Origin: Candidatus Electronema nielsenii | GTDB taxonomy: Bacteria > Desulfobacterota > Desulfobulbia > Desulfobulbales > Desulfobulbaceae | Direction: 5' to 3' | DNA: 23,025 nt | Assembly (NCBI GenBank): GCA_026122915.1 | Contig: JAGIXO010000015.1 | Span: 1-23,025 of the forward strand | Shown: piece by piece, positions 1-7,193 of the stretch | Numbering within the stretch: the stretch's first letter is position 1 | Layout: every line of letters begins with the position of its first letter | The notes under the pieces: model-generated | Database searches by the model: none | Told to the model about the DNA's origin: nothing | Seen by the model: the letters and a program-made list of their open reading frames with translations, nothing else | Program-made: the position numbers and the translations under genes

Positions 1-22
1 GCCTCCCGTCTCCCACAAGAAC

Positions 23-226
23 ATCGGTCGTTCCCGGAAAAATGTATCGGTCGTTGTTTGGAGAAAACATCGAGCGATGTTTTTAAATTTAACGGCCGAT
101 GTTTTGTAAAACAACGACCGTAGATTGGACCAAACAACGACCGATGTTTATAAATTTAACGGTCGATGTTTAAACCATTTTACGGTGGTACTTTTAAAAA
201 AAGAACGGCGGTGCTTTTTTCGGGGC
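23..226. repeat. Degenerate tandem array of 22-23 bp units
   Basis: Nine consecutive units can be aligned by eye, starting at 23, 46, 69, 91, 113, 136, 158, 181 and 204, so spacing is always 22 or 23 bp. The shared core is roughly AACGGYCGATGTTT followed by an A/T-rich tail. The first seven units keep CG-NN-CG at the core centre, and the last two have drifted. Because the core is partly self-complementary, the array also contains inverted copies: 46-61 is the exact reverse complement of 130-145, and 64-83 is itself a hairpin. There are no unique spacers. The array may extend beyond the left edge of the window. It ends about 40 bp before the -35 box of the glgC promoter, so an operator or structural role is possible, but its function is unknown. 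Confidence 0.75.
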
Positions 227-264
227 AGCAGGCGGCAGCAGGGCGGTTTGAGCGGCGAAACCCT

Positions 265-293
265 TTGTCCTTTTCAAGGGAACGCAGTATAAT
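265..293 (+). promoter_or_regulatory. Sigma70-type promoter of the glgC pair
   Basis: TTGTCC at 265-270 and a perfect TATAAT at 288-293 are separated by 17 bp. The predicted transcript would start near 300 and carry a leader of about 80 nt before the glgC start at 380. It is the only good promoter-like match I saw between the repeat array and the gene. Prediction is from sequence only. Confidence 0.55.
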
Positions 294-379
294 TCGGCTG
301 CGGAAAAGACAAAGACAGCCGTCTTGTGCCGCAGACAGCATTTCCAACAATCAATCAGTCTGAACTTCAGGGAGTCTGT

Positions 380-1624
380 ATGGCAACGCCTTCCACATTG
401 GCGATGATTTTGGCCGGAGGCCGCGTTGATGAACTGGGTGTACTCACCCATTATCGTCCCAAATCAGCTGTCCCCTTTGGCGGCTTCGCCCGGGTGATCG
501 ATTTCCCCCTGAGCAATTTGATGCGTTCTGGCATTGAGCGCATCGCTATCCTCAGTCAATACCGCTCCTATTCTTTGATCAACCACATCGGCACCGGTGC
601 CGCTTGGGACATGATCGGCAGGAACCGGGGCATCTTCATCCTGCCGCCGTTCAAAGATTACTACAATCCGCACTGGTATCGCGGCACTGCGGACGCAGTC
701 TATCAGAACCTTGATTTTGTCCGCCACAACAAGCCGGAGGAAATCCTCATCCTCTCCGGTGATCATATTTATGAAATGGATTATCGGCACTTGATTCGTT
801 TTCATCATGAGCAAGATGCGGATCTAACAGCCGCCTTTATCAAGGTGGAAAAAAAGAACGCGGCTGGGCGCTTTGGTGTGGCGGAAATTGCTGATGATCA
901 TGCCGAGGGCGGCCGGTTGCTTTCCTATGAAGAAAAACCGGCAGAACCTAAGGGTGAATGGGCCTCACTCACCGTGCTGTGCTTCAAGCCGCAGGTGCTT
1001 TGCGCGATCTTGAAAGAAAATCAAGCAAGCAGTTCTTACGAATTTGGCCGCGACATCATCCCGATGATGGTAGAACGGGGCATGAAGGTTTTAGGCTATA
1101 AATTCAATGGGTATTGGGGCTACACGCGCACCGTGGATGAATATTGGCAAACCTCGATGGACCTGCTCGGCGAGAATCCGCTGATTGACATGGAAAAATG
1201 GGGCCTGCGCACGAACTTGGAGCATCGCGGCATCCGCGACTGCCAGCCGCTCAAGGTTGGGCCGGATGGTGTACTTGACAATTCGATGGCCTACAACGGC
1301 TGTATCGTTGAGGGTAAAGTGCGAAATTCCATTCTTTTTCCCGGTGTGCGTGTAGAAAAAGGCGCAGAAGTTAATGGCTCGATTCTCTTCTTTAACACCG
1401 TAGTCAAAGAGGGTTGCACATTGGAACGAGTGGTAAGCGATGTTAATACCGCCTTTGGCTGCAATGTTCAGGCTGGTTCCTGTACTGGAGGCGTGACGGT
1501 GATCGGCTGGAACAACCACGTACCCGACGGCATGGTCATCGGCGGCGGCTGCACGGTCGCGCCGGAAATAGCAGATGGCAAATGGCCGCAGCAAGGGCTT
1601 GCTGATCTGGAGGAACTGCGATGA
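380..1624 (+). CDS. glgC: Glucose-1-phosphate adenylyltransferase paralogue with altered nucleotide-binding signature
   Basis: This is a 414-residue member of the ADP-glucose pyrophosphorylase family, which makes ADP-glucose from ATP and glucose-1-phosphate for glycogen. ATG 380 is chosen because AGGGAGT lies just upstream and the protein then begins next to the first beta strand; an in-frame GTG at 326 would add 18 unconserved residues. Family landmarks present are KSAVPFGG (28-35), SGDHIYEMDY with the catalytic Asp near 129, and the YEEKP sugar-phosphate lysine near 186, followed by a C-terminal left-handed beta-helix region. The usual GGxGxRL nucleotide loop reads GGRVDEL (13-19), so the conserved Arg is replaced by Glu. 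It overlaps the next gene, a canonical copy, by ATGA. I infer either a regulatory or specialised subunit of a mixed complex, as with GlgD or the plant large subunit, or a divergent active enzyme. Confidence 0.9.
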   Translation: MATPSTLAMILAGGRVDELGVLTHYRPKSAVPFGGFARVIDFPLSNLMRSGIERIAILSQYRSYSLINHIGTGAAWDMIGRNRGIFILPPFKDYYNPHWYRGTADAVYQNLDFVRHNKPEEILILSGDHIYEMDYRHLIRFHHEQDADLTAAFIKVEKKNAAGRFGVAEIADDHAEGGRLLSYEEKPAEPKGEWASLTVLCFKPQVLCAILKENQASSSYEFGRDIIPMMVERGMKVLGYKFNGYWGYTRTVDEYWQTSMDLLGENPLIDMEKWGLRTNLEHRGIRDCQPLKVGPDGVLDNSMAYNGCIVEGKVRNSILFPGVRVEKGAEVNGSILFFNTVVKEGCTLERVVSDVNTAFGCNVQAGSCTGGVTVIGWNNHVPDGMVIGGGCTVAPEIADGKWPQQGLADLEELR

Positions 1625-2904
1625 GAGACGTAAACGACGCATTAGTGCTGTTGCTGGCGGGTGGCATTGGTAGCCGCCTGAACATTCTGGTCGGCCATCG
1701 GGCGAAACCAGCTGTCCCCTTTGGCGGTCTGTACCGAATTATCGATTTTTCCCTGTCCAACGTGATGAATGCTGGCCTGAGCAAGGTTGGCGTACTCACC
1801 CAGTACAAGCCGCTCTCGCTGATGCGACATATCCAGAACGGCCAGGCGTGGGACTTCACAGGCCGCAGCCGGGGCGTGGAGATACTGCCGCCGCGCACCG
1901 GTGAGAAGGATTCCGACTGGTATAAGGGCACGGCAGACGCGATCCGGCAGAACATTGACTTCATCAAGGCCAATCCTTCCGAGCAGATCGTCATCCTTTC
2001 TGGTGATCACATCTACCGGATGGATCTCAACGACATGATCGCCTGCCACCGGGCGAAAAAGGCGGGCATCACCATCGGCATGATGGTTGTGCCGATGAGC
2101 GAAATTCATCAATTCGGGGCCGGAATTGTTGATGAGGACAACCGAATTGTCGATTGGGAGGAAAAACCCAAGGTAGCCCGTACCAATCTGGCTTCGATGG
2201 GCATTTACGTCTTTGACACCGAGTACTTGCTGGCCATGCTAACCCGCGACCGCAAAGAGATTGACTTCGGGATGCACATCATCCCCAAGGCGATTGAGGA
2301 ACGACAGGTCTTCGCCTATCCCTTCTACGGCTACTGGCGCGATGTCGGCACCATTCAGGCCTACTGGGACGCAAACATGGACATCATCCGCCCGGATTCC
2401 GGCATCTCGCCGGAGGCGTGGGGGATCAGGCCGAACATTGAGACCAAGCGGCGGATGATGGACCGCGCTCCGGCCCGCTTCGCCGCTGGTTGCACGGTGC
2501 AGTCCTCGCTGATCGCCGCAGGCTGCGTGATCGAAGGCACGGTAATCAACTCTGTCCTCTCGCCCGGTGTCGTGGTAAAGAAAGGTGCGGTCGTCCGTGA
2601 TTCGGTTCTTTTTGAAGATGCGCTGATTGAGGCAGGTGCGGAGGTAGATTTAGTCGTGGCAGACAAGCGCATTCATGTCGGCAAAGGTGCGGTTATTGGC
2701 TGCGGCGACGCGGAGGCGAAAAAGATCATCAACAAGGAATTTCCGACGCACCTCTACAGCGGCATCACCTTGGTCGGCAAGGAAGCGCGGATACCTGAAG
2801 GCATGAAAATAGGCCGGAATTGCATTGTTCAGCCGGGATATAGCCTCAAGGAAGCAGTGCTGCCGGAAGAGTGCCGCCACGGTGCGGTCTATTCCGCCGT
2901 CTGA
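1621..2904 (+). CDS. glgC: Glucose-1-phosphate adenylyltransferase (canonical copy)
   Basis: This 427-residue ADP-glucose pyrophosphorylase is close to the usual family length (E. coli about 431). It has the intact nucleotide loop GGIGSRL (14-20, Arg19), RAKPAVPFGG with Lys29, SGDHIYRMD with the catalytic Asp near 129, and DWEEKP near 180 for glucose-1-phosphate binding. The C-terminal third has the hexapeptide-like pattern of the left-handed beta-helix domain. The start codon overlaps the stop of the upstream paralogue (ATGA), so the two are translationally coupled and probably made in equal amounts, consistent with a hetero-oligomer. No glycogen synthase or branching enzyme is seen in this window. 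I see no clear terminator after it before the tRNA promoter. Confidence 0.95.
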   Translation: MRDVNDALVLLLAGGIGSRLNILVGHRAKPAVPFGGLYRIIDFSLSNVMNAGLSKVGVLTQYKPLSLMRHIQNGQAWDFTGRSRGVEILPPRTGEKDSDWYKGTADAIRQNIDFIKANPSEQIVILSGDHIYRMDLNDMIACHRAKKAGITIGMMVVPMSEIHQFGAGIVDEDNRIVDWEEKPKVARTNLASMGIYVFDTEYLLAMLTRDRKEIDFGMHIIPKAIEERQVFAYPFYGYWRDVGTIQAYWDANMDIIRPDSGISPEAWGIRPNIETKRRMMDRAPARFAAGCTVQSSLIAAGCVIEGTVINSVLSPGVVVKKGAVVRDSVLFEDALIEAGAEVDLVVADKRIHVGKGAVIGCGDAEAKKIINKEFPTHLYSGITLVGKEARIPEGMKIGRNCIVQPGYSLKEAVLPEECRHGAVYSAV

Positions 2905-2917
2905 ACGCAGAAAGACT

Positions 2918-2945
2918 TTGCTTTTGCCATAGTTTCAGGTAAAAT
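2918..2945 (+). promoter_or_regulatory. Putative promoter of tRNA-Arg
   Basis: TTGCTT at 2918-2923 and TAAAAT at 2940-2945 are separated by 16 bp. The predicted start is near 2952, a short distance before the mature tRNA 5' end at 2965. This would let the tRNA be transcribed separately from the glgC pair. Confidence 0.45.
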
Positions 2946-2964
2946 CGGCCCAATGCTGTTTACC

Positions 2965-3041
2965 GCGCCCGTAGCTCAGGTGGATAGAGCACCAGATTCC
3001 TAATCTGGGTGCCGCAGGTTCAAATCCTGCCGGGCGCACCA
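2965..3041 (+). tRNA. tRNA-Arg, anticodon CCT
   Basis: A full cloverleaf folds by eye. The acceptor stem is GCGCCCG with CGGGCGC (3031-3037), then the discriminator A and an encoded CCA end (3039-3041). The D arm is GCTC/GAGC. The anticodon stem is CCAGA/TCTGG around the loop TTCCTAA, giving anticodon CCT, which reads AGG. The T arm is GCAGG-TTCAAAT-CCTGC. No intron or mismatch is seen in any stem. Confidence 0.97.
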
Positions 3042-3067
3042 GACAGAACAGCGGCTAATTTCATTAT

Positions 3068-3095
3068 GCGGGCAGTTCTGTCCGCCTTTCATTCT
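3068..3095 (+). terminator. Possible terminator after tRNA-Arg
   Basis: GCGGGCA (3068-3074) pairs with TGTCCGC (3079-3085), with one G-U pair, around a GTTC tetraloop. It is followed by the moderately T-rich CTTTCATTCT. A competing longer hairpin pairs GACAGAAC (3042-3049) with GTTCTGTC (3075-3082). The T tract is interrupted, so confidence is limited. Confidence 0.4.
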
Positions 3096-3154
3096 GTAAT
3101 TAATTTGACGCGACGCATTTCTCTTTTCTGCAAAAATACAAATTGGAGTAGTAC

Positions 3155-4117
3155 ATGAAGGCTGTGCAGCAAAAAAAACGGATATTAGTCACCGGCGGAG
3201 CTGGTTTTCTTGGCTCACATCTTTGCGAAAGACTGCTGGCCGACGGTCATGAAGTCATCTGTTTAGATAATTACTTTACCGGTACCAAACAAAATATTCT
3301 CGGCTTGTTGAACAATCCATATTTTGAGTTAATCCGCCATGATGTAACCTTTCCGCTTTACATCGAGGTGGATGAGATTTATAATCTCGCCTGCCCGGCC
3401 TCACCCATTCATTATCAATTCGACCCAGTGCAGACTACCAAAACCTCGGTGCATGGGGCAATCAACATGCTGGGCTTGGCCAAACGAGTGAAGGCGAAAA
3501 TATTTCAGGCTTCCACTTCCGAAGTGTACGGCGATCCACAGGTGCATCCGCAGCCGGAATCCTACTGGGGCCACGTGAATCCAAACGGCACTCGCTCCTG
3601 TTATGACGAAGGCAAGCGTTGTGCCGAGACTTTATTTTTCGACTACCACCGCCAGCATAAATTACGGATTAAGGTAGCCCGAATTTTTAACACCTACGGC
3701 CCGCGTATGCACCCCAACGACGGGCGGGTGGTGTCTAATTTCATCGTTCAAGCCTTGCTTGGCCAGCCAATCACTATTTACGGCGACGGTTCACAATCGC
3801 GTTCATTTTGTTATGTTGATGAACTGATTGAGGCTTTTATTCGCTTAATGGCGACGGATGATGATTTCGTTGGTCCGGTCAACACCGGCAATCCGAGTGA
3901 ATTCACGATCCTTCAGTTGGCAGAAACAGTGCTTGAGCTGACTAACTCCAAATCAGAGCTGATTTTCAAGCCGCTGCCGCAGGATGATCCACGCCAGCGA
4001 CGACCTGATATTACATTAGCCAAGGAAAAGTTGGGCTGGGAACCTAAGATTTCCCTACGCGAAGGTCTTTTGCCAACTATTGCTTACTTTGCCAATTTCC
4101 TCAAAGAACAAAAATGA
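3155..4117 (+). CDS. uxs: UDP-glucuronate decarboxylase (UDP-xylose synthase)
   Basis: This 320-residue extended short-chain dehydrogenase/epimerase converts UDP-glucuronate to UDP-xylose through an NAD-dependent 4-keto intermediate in the cytoplasm. Visible motifs are the Rossmann loop GGAGFLG (14-20), STSEVYGDP (from 120) supplying the catalytic Ser/Thr, and RSCYDEGKR with Tyr150 and Lys154 of the YxxxK pair. RSCYDEGKR is characteristic of UDP-xylose synthases and separates this from ordinary UDP-glucose epimerases. GGAG at 3145-3148 supports ATG 3155. It is the first gene of the long co-directional run and overlaps gmd by ATGA. No convincing promoter was found in the short gap after the tRNA. 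The family call is strong; the pathway use (xylose in a glycan) is inferred from neighbours. Confidence 0.93.
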   Translation: MKAVQQKKRILVTGGAGFLGSHLCERLLADGHEVICLDNYFTGTKQNILGLLNNPYFELIRHDVTFPLYIEVDEIYNLACPASPIHYQFDPVQTTKTSVHGAINMLGLAKRVKAKIFQASTSEVYGDPQVHPQPESYWGHVNPNGTRSCYDEGKRCAETLFFDYHRQHKLRIKVARIFNTYGPRMHPNDGRVVSNFIVQALLGQPITIYGDGSQSRSFCYVDELIEAFIRLMATDDDFVGPVNTGNPSEFTILQLAETVLELTNSKSELIFKPLPQDDPRQRRPDITLAKEKLGWEPKISLREGLLPTIAYFANFLKEQK

Positions 4118-5199
4118 AGACAGCTCTGATCACTGGAGTTACCGGCCAAGACGGCGCATATCTTGCCGAATTTTTGCTTGAAAAAGGCTATATGGTGCAT
4201 GGCCTCAAGCGCCGTTCCTCGCTCTTCAACACTGACCGGGTGGATCATCTGTATCAAGACCCTCACGAGCAGGATGTCCGTTTTAAACTCCATCATGGTG
4301 ACTTGACGGATTCGACCAATTTGATCAGAATTGTTCAAGAAGTGCAGCCAGATGAAATTTACAATCTGGCTGCGCAGAGCCATGTAGCGGTTTCCTTTGA
4401 AGCCCCGGAATACACCGCCAACAGCGATGCGCTGGGCACTTTGCGCCTACTGGAGGCAATCCGCATTCTTAGTTTGGAAAGCAAAACCCGCTTTTATCAG
4501 GCTTCGACCTCGGAGCTTTTCGGTAAGGTACAAGAAATTCCGCAGACCGAGAAAACACCGTTTTATCCCCGCTCGCCTTACGGGGTTGCCAAGTTATATT
4601 CGTACTGGATCACGGTGAATTACCGTGAAGCCTACAACATGTATTGCTGCAACGGTATTCTCTTTAATCACGAGTCGCCGATACGGGGCGAGACTTTTGT
4701 CACCCGCAAAATCACCAGAGCTTTGGCGCGGATCAAGCTGGGCTTGCAGGATGCGCTTTTTCTTGGCAATCTCAATTCGTTGCGCGATTGGGGTCACGCC
4801 AAGGACTATGTGCGGATGCAATGGCTGATGCTTCAGCAGGAACAGCCGGAGGATTTCGTCATCGCCACCGGTGTGCAGCATTCGGTGCGGGAGTTTGTCG
4901 AGATTGCCGCCGAAGAGCTGGGGATGAGCATTGCTTGGCAGGGCAGCGGGCTGGAGGAAATCGGCATTGAGCGCAAGAGTGGCAAGACTATTGTTCGCAT
5001 TGACCCGCGCTATTTTCGTCCGACAGAGGTCGAGACTCTGCTCGGCGATCCCTCCAAAGCCAAGGAAAAGCTGGGCTGGGAACCGAAGATCAGCTTTGAG
5101 GAATTAGTGCGTGAAATGATTGTTGCTGATCTGAGAATTGCGGAACGGGATCAGATCGTTCGCCAGCAGGGGTATAAGACGTATAATTATTTTGAGTGA
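4114..5199 (+). CDS. gmd: GDP-mannose 4,6-dehydratase
   Basis: The product has 361 residues (E. coli Gmd is about 373). It dehydrates GDP-mannose to GDP-4-keto-6-deoxymannose, the first step to GDP-L-fucose. Seen in the sequence are the nucleotide loop GVTGQDG (8-14), the catalytic STSELFG segment (131-137, with Thr132 and Glu134), and YGVAK with Tyr156 and Lys160. The start overlaps the stop of uxs (ATGA), implying translational coupling. Its usual partner, the GDP-fucose synthase, is not next to it: a two-gene restriction-modification system intervenes and the partner begins at about 7177. Confidence 0.96.
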   Translation: MKTALITGVTGQDGAYLAEFLLEKGYMVHGLKRRSSLFNTDRVDHLYQDPHEQDVRFKLHHGDLTDSTNLIRIVQEVQPDEIYNLAAQSHVAVSFEAPEYTANSDALGTLRLLEAIRILSLESKTRFYQASTSELFGKVQEIPQTEKTPFYPRSPYGVAKLYSYWITVNYREAYNMYCCNGILFNHESPIRGETFVTRKITRALARIKLGLQDALFLGNLNSLRDWGHAKDYVRMQWLMLQQEQPEDFVIATGVQHSVREFVEIAAEELGMSIAWQGSGLEEIGIERKSGKTIVRIDPRYFRPTEVETLLGDPSKAKEKLGWEPKISFEELVREMIVADLRIAERDQIVRQQGYKTYNYFE

Positions 5200-6499
5200 T
5201 TCAGTAAAAGTGGGAACGAAGCATACAATCATCAATGGAGACAGTCGGCAGATGAACCTACTGCATGATGAATCCGTGCATCTGATTGTCACTTCTCCAC
5301 CGTATTGGCAGCTCAAAGATTACGGAACCGAAGATCAGATTGGTTATAACGACAGCTATGAAAGTTATATCAACAATCTTAATCTTGTTTGGCATGAATG
5401 TCATCGGGTTTTGCATTCTGGATGCAGGCTCTGTATCAATATTGGCGATCAATTTGCGCGGTCTGTATATTATGGCCGGTATAAGGTGATTCCTATACGA
5501 ACGGAAATCATCAAATTTTGCGAAATCATTGGTTTTGATTACATGGGGGCCATCATTTGGCAGAAGGCAACGACAACAAATACTACTGGTGGGGCTGTTA
5601 TCATGGGAAGTTTTCCATACCCACGTAACGGTATTGTAAAAATTGATTATGAATTTATTCTGATTTTCAAAAAACAGGGAACTGCACCAAAGCCAAGCAA
5701 AGAGCAGAAAGAACGTTCTGTACTCAATAAAGAAGAATGGAATAAGTGCTTTGCAGGGCATTGGAATTTTGCTGGTGCAAAGCAGGACGGACATCTTGCC
5801 ATGTTTCCTGAAGAGCTACCTGCGAGATTGATTAAAATGTTTAGCTTTGTTGATGAAACTGTGCTGGACCCTTTTCTTGGCAGCGGGACAACTTCATTGG
5901 CTGCCAAAAAATTGATGAGAAACTCTGTCGGTTATGAAATAAATAATGAATTTATAGAAATAATCAAGCAAAAATTAAATACATATCAAAGCGATCTTGC
6001 GGGAACTGAATATAAATTTTTGACCGGTGAGTCAAAAACAGATATAGCAGAGTCAATTCTTGGTTTGCCTTATATTTTTCAAGACCCACATATATTAGAT
6101 GCGAACGTAGATCAGAAGAAAAAACAGTTCGGTTCAAAAATTGACAAGAATAGCCAAGACCGTGAAGAATATTTTTCGGTAAAAGATATTCTTAGTCCTG
6201 TATTATTGCGGCTTGATAACAATAAAATTGTTCGGCTTGCAGGGATAAAAGAAAGAAATTCGGCGCGGGATCAAGCAGTAACTTTTCTGAAAGAAAAAAC
6301 GAAACGCCAGAAGGTCTTTCTCAAGTTCGAGAAAGAGAAATACGACAGTGAAAATAATTTACTTTGTTATTTGTATTTAAAAAACAAGACGTTTATTAAC
6401 GCGCATCTGCTTAAGCAGAATCTTGTCGATGTTGATCTTGAAAGTTGTTTTAAATATAAAAATAAATTTATAAAAATAGTGGATAATATTGATGGTTGA
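5192..6499 (+). CDS. Type II DNA methyltransferase (M.MjaI-like, N4-cytosine type) with SNase-like C-terminal domain
   Basis: This beta-class DNA methyltransferase is 435 residues from TTG 5192. The catalytic motif IV TSPPYW lies at 34-39 and the AdoMet-binding motif I, DPFLGSGTT, at 226-234. TSPPYW is typical of N4-cytosine enzymes. About 100 extra C-terminal residues (roughly 330-420) resemble a staphylococcal nuclease fold: KIVRLAGIKE at 345-354, a hydrophobic helix, then LLCYLYL and INAHLL. The position matching the catalytic Arg of the GR-LAY motif is Asn-Asn, so nuclease activity is unlikely. The start is uncertain, with no Shine-Dalgarno at TTG 5192 or GTG 5210. TTG 5192 gives the N-terminus xSDSVK, matching the next gene's MVDSVK. 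The 3' end overlaps the restriction gene by 8 bp. The region looks more A/T-rich than the flanking sugar genes. Confidence 0.88.
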   Translation: MSDSVKVGTKHTIINGDSRQMNLLHDESVHLIVTSPPYWQLKDYGTEDQIGYNDSYESYINNLNLVWHECHRVLHSGCRLCINIGDQFARSVYYGRYKVIPIRTEIIKFCEIIGFDYMGAIIWQKATTTNTTGGAVIMGSFPYPRNGIVKIDYEFILIFKKQGTAPKPSKEQKERSVLNKEEWNKCFAGHWNFAGAKQDGHLAMFPEELPARLIKMFSFVDETVLDPFLGSGTTSLAAKKLMRNSVGYEINNEFIEIIKQKLNTYQSDLAGTEYKFLTGESKTDIAESILGLPYIFQDPHILDANVDQKKKQFGSKIDKNSQDREEYFSVKDILSPVLLRLDNNKIVRLAGIKERNSARDQAVTFLKEKTKRQKVFLKFEKEKYDSENNLLCYLYLKNKTFINAHLLKQNLVDVDLESCFKYKNKFIKIVDNIDG

Positions 6500-7193
6500 T
6501 TCAGTAAAATTTTCGATGGAATTCGGAAAAAAGGAAAAAGTCCTCAACTATGCTTGCCAAACCTATCAATTATCAAGACCGAATAAGGTTGGCGCAGTGA
6601 TGGCATTGATCAGAGAATGTCAACCAAAAACAGTCCACGAATGGGAAGAGTGGTATTTTCAAAATGCTTGCACCTTCGCGAAAAATCCAAATAAGATAAC
6701 CAAGGATTCTTTGCATGAACTTGGAGAAAGGCTCTACGAAAAGATCACCCAAATAGTTATTCCTGAATGGCAGGCAGCATTCAGTCAACTCACACTTCAA
6801 GACTGCATTGATTATATTTATAATTTGACGATTAACAGAACATTTGACGGCTTCGTGCGTGAAAAATCCGTAGTCAATGATGGATTAGCAAAATATTTTC
6901 CGCAGTTAACTTTTGAAGAAAGCGACCCGCAGCTTGATCATGCAGGTGATGTTGATTATGTAGCAAAAGTCGGCAACAAAGCATTCGGAATTCAAATCAA
7001 ACCGGTTACTGCCAAAGCAAATTTCGGCAATTACTCACCCAGCGAGAGGATGAAGGCAAGTTTCAAAGATTTTGAGGAGCAATACGGCGGCAGAGTATTC
7101 ATTGTCTTCAGCTCAAAAGGGGAAATCGCCAACAAAGAAATTGTTGAGGAAATAAAAAATGAGATTGAGCGACTGAATGCCTTTTCTGAATAA
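6492..7193 (+). CDS. MjaI-family type II restriction endonuclease
   Basis: The 233-residue protein resembles, from memory, the MjaI restriction enzyme family; MjaI itself cuts CTAG. A candidate PD-(D/E)xK-type active site is visible: GDVDY (Asp153/Asp155), then GIQIK (166-170), where the acidic residue before the Lys is Gln168. The segment PEWQAAF...DYIYNLTINRTFDGF before it also fits the family as I remember it. ATG 6492 lies inside the end of the methyltransferase gene (8-bp overlap), so the pair is translationally coupled. The gene is followed directly by the GDP-fucose synthase gene. The apparent absence of CTAG in the whole window supports CTAG specificity indirectly. Confidence is high for a restriction enzyme and moderate for the exact recognition site. 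Confidence 0.8.
   Translation: MVDSVKFSMEFGKKEKVLNYACQTYQLSRPNKVGAVMALIRECQPKTVHEWEEWYFQNACTFAKNPNKITKDSLHELGERLYEKITQIVIPEWQAAFSQLTLQDCIDYIYNLTINRTFDGFVREKSVVNDGLAKYFPQLTFEESDPQLDHAGDVDYVAKVGNKAFGIQIKPVTAKANFGNYSPSERMKASFKDFEEQYGGRVFIVFSSKGEIANKEIVEEIKNEIERLNAFSE

Noticed and set aside
23..226. CRISPR array or plasmid iteron origin
   Set aside because: Units abut without unique spacers and drift strongly, and no cas or replication initiator gene is in view.
2965..3041. tRNA-Arg as the attachment site of an integrated element
   Set aside because: No second copy of the tRNA 3' end and no integrase were found in the window.
3105..3134. Promoter for uxs with TTGACG at 3105-3110
   Set aside because: The -35 is good, but at 17-18 bp spacing the -10 is only CTGCAA or TGCAAA, too weak to list.
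5192..6499. Methyltransferase as a GATC (Dam-like) or orphan N6-adenine enzyme
   Set aside because: The catalytic motif is TSPPYW rather than DPPY, it overlaps a nuclease gene, and GATC is common in the window.
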